Positions 63,012 through 64,000 of a stretch of DNA of 64,000 nt are shown here, piece by piece. Where the stretch lies: contig NZ_CP109150.1 of NCBI RefSeq assembly GCF_035920365.1, positions 6,758,001-6,822,000 of the forward strand. Direction: 5' to 3'. The first letter of the stretch is position 1. Each line of letters opens with the position of its first letter. The DNA comes from Micromonospora sp. NBC_01740 (GTDB taxonomy: Bacteria; Actinomycetota; Actinomycetes; Mycobacteriales; Micromonosporaceae). The notes under the pieces are model-generated. The model was given only the letters and a program-made list of their open reading frames with translations, did no database searches and was not told where the DNA came from. The translations under genes and the position numbers were made by a program.

Positions 63012-63022
63012 CCGACGGACGA

Positions 63023-63058
63023 ACGGGCCGGTAGGGGCACCCGCCCCCGCCGGCCCGT
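63023..63058 (+). terminator. Terminator hairpin after the transglutaminase gene
   Basis: ACGGGCCGG (63023-63031) pairs with 63050-63058, with an inner GGGGC/GCCCC stem. It lies 12 bases past the stop codon. Confidence 0.7.
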
Positions 63059-63303
63059 CGCGTTCGCGGGGCTCCCGTCGCGGCACGGGCCTCGGTCGGC
63101 GAGCGTTCCAGGTTCTCCAGGTTCGCTATGCCGGGTGCCGGGCCGTCACGGCTCGATACCCCCGGGGGTCGGGCCGTCGGGCCGCCAGCCGACGGCCGTC
63201 AGGCCGACCGGCGTCACGGCCGTCAGGGCCGACGGGGCCGGCCGAATGCCGGACATCGGGAGATGCGGAGGATGCACGCCCCGGGGCGTGCGGAATCGTC
63301 GGT

Positions 63304-63326
63304 GGCCGCCGGGCGTCCCGGCGGCC
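63304..63326 (+). terminator. Second plus-strand hairpin with short T-run
   Basis: GGCCGCCGGG (63304-63313) pairs perfectly with 63317-63326 around CGT; TTTT follows at 63331-63334. A back-up terminator facing the DUF3040 gene. Confidence 0.6.
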
Positions 63327-63341
63327 GAACTTTTGTCCGCG

Positions 63342-63364
63342 CGGCCCGCCTCAGGGGCGGGCCG
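63342..63364 (-). terminator. Terminator hairpin after the DUF3040 gene
   Basis: CGGCCCGCC (63342-63350) pairs perfectly with 63356-63364 around a 5-base loop, starting four bases after the DUF3040 stop codon on the minus strand. Confidence 0.65.
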
Positions 63365-63367
63365 GGC

Positions 63368-63763
63368 TCAGCGGTGCCCCTCCGGGCGCTGCCGCCACCG
63401 GTCCTCCATCCGGTCCAGGATCGAGGGCCGACGACCCGACCGGCCGCGGGGGCGACGACGACTCGTCGTCCCGCCCACGACGTGCAGGTCCGGTGACTGC
63501 CCCCGACGGTGCGACTGCACCGCGAACGCGGCCGAGGCCAGCATGACGACGAAACCCGCCACTGCCAGCGGCGGAAGCTTGATCACCGCGCCATAGACCA
63601 ACAGGGCCAGCCCAGCGATGATCACGCCGGCAGCGACGAGCAGGCGACGCCGCGCGTGGAAGCGCGGATCGCTGGCGCGCACGGCCGAGGCGAATTTGGG
63701 GTCCTCGGCAAGCGACCGCTCGATCTGCTCGAACAGCCGCTGCTCGTGCTCCGAGAGCGGCAC
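63368..63763 (-). CDS. DUF3040 membrane protein
   Basis: 131 residues. The N-terminal MPLSEHEQRLFEQIERSLAE with DPKFASAVR (about 21-29) is the DUF3040 signature. Two membrane helices follow (about 40-60 and 64-84), then a basic tail rich in Arg. Function unknown; widespread in actinobacteria. The start is GTG 63763 with GGAGGAG four bases upstream, and the promoter lies about 80 bases further up. Confidence 0.92.
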   Translation of the reverse strand: MPLSEHEQRLFEQIERSLAEDPKFASAVRASDPRFHARRRLLVAAGVIIAGLALLVYGAVIKLPPLAVAGFVVMLASAAFAVQSHRRGQSPDLHVVGGTTSRRRPRGRSGRRPSILDRMEDRWRQRPEGHR

Positions 63764-63786
63764 GGCACTCCTCCCCGGTCACGTTG

Positions 63787-63806
63787 GTCGGCCCGGTCGG
63801 GCCGAC
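63787..63806 (-). other. Hairpin in the DUF3040 leader
   Basis: GTCGGCCC and GGGCCGAC form an 8-bp perfect stem with a 4-base loop in the 5' leader of the DUF3040 mRNA, about 25 bases before the start codon. Confidence 0.4.
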
Positions 63807-63839
63807 AGACCGTGGCAGCCAACCGGCTGCTTACCCGCA

Positions 63840-63868
63840 AGTCTACGAGGGCCCTCGCGCGTCGGAAA
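63840..63868 (-). promoter_or_regulatory. DUF3040 gene promoter (TTTCCG-17-TAGACT)
   Basis: On the minus strand TTTCCG (63868-63863), a 17-base spacer and TAGACT (63845-63840). Transcription should start near 63833. Confidence 0.6.
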
Positions 63869-63942
63869 GCGGGACGACCTACGGCCGGGGTGGATTTTCA
63901 TTTCGTCGCCCCTCGCGGACCCCGAGCAGACTGGCCGGACCT

Positions 63943-64000
63943 ATGACGGACCGCCCGAAACGGGCAGCGGCGGCGTCGGCTGCGGCCTCCGCCTCCCGCC
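63943..64000 (+). CDS. Start of a further gene (partial)
   Basis: ATG 63943 opens a frame (MTDRPKRAAAASAAASASR) that runs off the right edge after 19 codons. CAGACT lies nine bases upstream, so a nearly leaderless start is possible. Too little is present to name a family; it could also be a chance opening. Confidence 0.35.
   Translation, partial: MTDRPKRAAAASAAASASR

Larger units (their letters stand above)
63012..63367. other. Convergent gap with three hairpins
   Basis: About 355 bases with no supported gene. Hairpin 1 at 63023-63058 (9-bp perfect stem plus inner GGGGC/GCCCC), hairpin 2 at 63304-63326, hairpin 3 at 63342-63364. Between them is a GCCGTC-rich stretch with imperfect 18-bp direct repeats near 63190-63235. 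Confidence 0.6.

Overview
The window is about 64 kb of high-GC (roughly 73%) actinobacterial chromosome. The gene order (a dcw cell-division/cell-wall cluster followed by yggS, sepF, yggT and divIVA; a PriA-type histidine operon; murT-gatD) and the short intercistronic repeats point to Micromonosporaceae, most likely Micromonospora or a close relative. This is inferred from gene content, not from a database match. No rRNA, tRNA, integrase, transposase or CRISPR array was seen, so this looks like core chromosome with few signs of transfer.

Layout. 1-3.6 kb: two minus-strand half-ABC exporters with complementary degenerate sites (the first is cut by the window edge). 3.7-11.6 kb: mixed metabolic and regulatory genes: a TIGR03085-type protein, a class I terpene synthase, a long-chain acyl-CoA synthetase, an LtrA membrane protein, a MocR regulator divergent from a YczE-like membrane protein, and a small winged-helix-like protein. 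11.6-20 kb: histidine biosynthesis on the minus strand, hisD-hisC-hisB-(57-aa membrane ORF)-hisH-(107-aa membrane ORF)-priA/hisA-ridA, then an ohrR-ohr-oxidoreductase unit, then hisF with its own promoter. 20-26 kb: a Lon-substrate-binding-domain protein, a DUF2567 protein, a repeat-rich MinD/ParA-like ATPase, rluD, lspA and dksA/traR. 26-30.6 kb: a K+/H+ antiporter, DUF167, a membrane protein with a Cys/His tail, divIVA, yggT and sepF. 30.7-47 kb: yggS, ftsZ, ftsQ, murC, murG, ftsW, mraY, murF, murE, ftsI, ftsL, rsmH and mraZ, all minus strand. 47-50.8 kb, plus strand: murT-gatD (lipid II amidation), a TVP38 protein and a phosphotransferase. 50.8-54.6 kb: a two-component system divergent from an ABC drug-type transporter. 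54.7-57.9 kb: leuS with an attenuation leader. 58-63 kb: a moxR-DUF58-transglutaminase operon, then a DUF3040 gene and the start of one more gene.

How the genes work together. The central 30 kb builds and divides the cell: the Mur enzymes make the lipid II stem peptide, MraY and MurG assemble the lipid intermediates, FtsW and FtsI polymerise and cross-link at the septum, FtsZ/SepF/FtsQ/FtsL form the divisome, DivIVA marks poles and septa, and MurT/GatD amidate the stem peptide from a promoter divergent from mraZ. Many gene pairs overlap as ATGA, GTGA or TGATG, which suggests translational coupling.

The most notable observations are: (1) a textbook ribosome-mediated attenuator before leuS, with a 12-codon leader peptide carrying Leu-Leu-Leu, a mutually exclusive antiterminator and a terminator with a U-tract; (2) a repeat family that sits exactly between cistrons and supplies the stop-codon context of one gene and the ribosome binding site of the next; (3) a dcw cluster without murD, with an 18-bp perfect hairpin in its place; (4) a 10-bp-phased MraZ box array; (5) a helically phased operator array between mocR and yczE; (6) twin palindromes at the ftsZ promoter; (7) a coupled 57-aa membrane protein inside the his operon.
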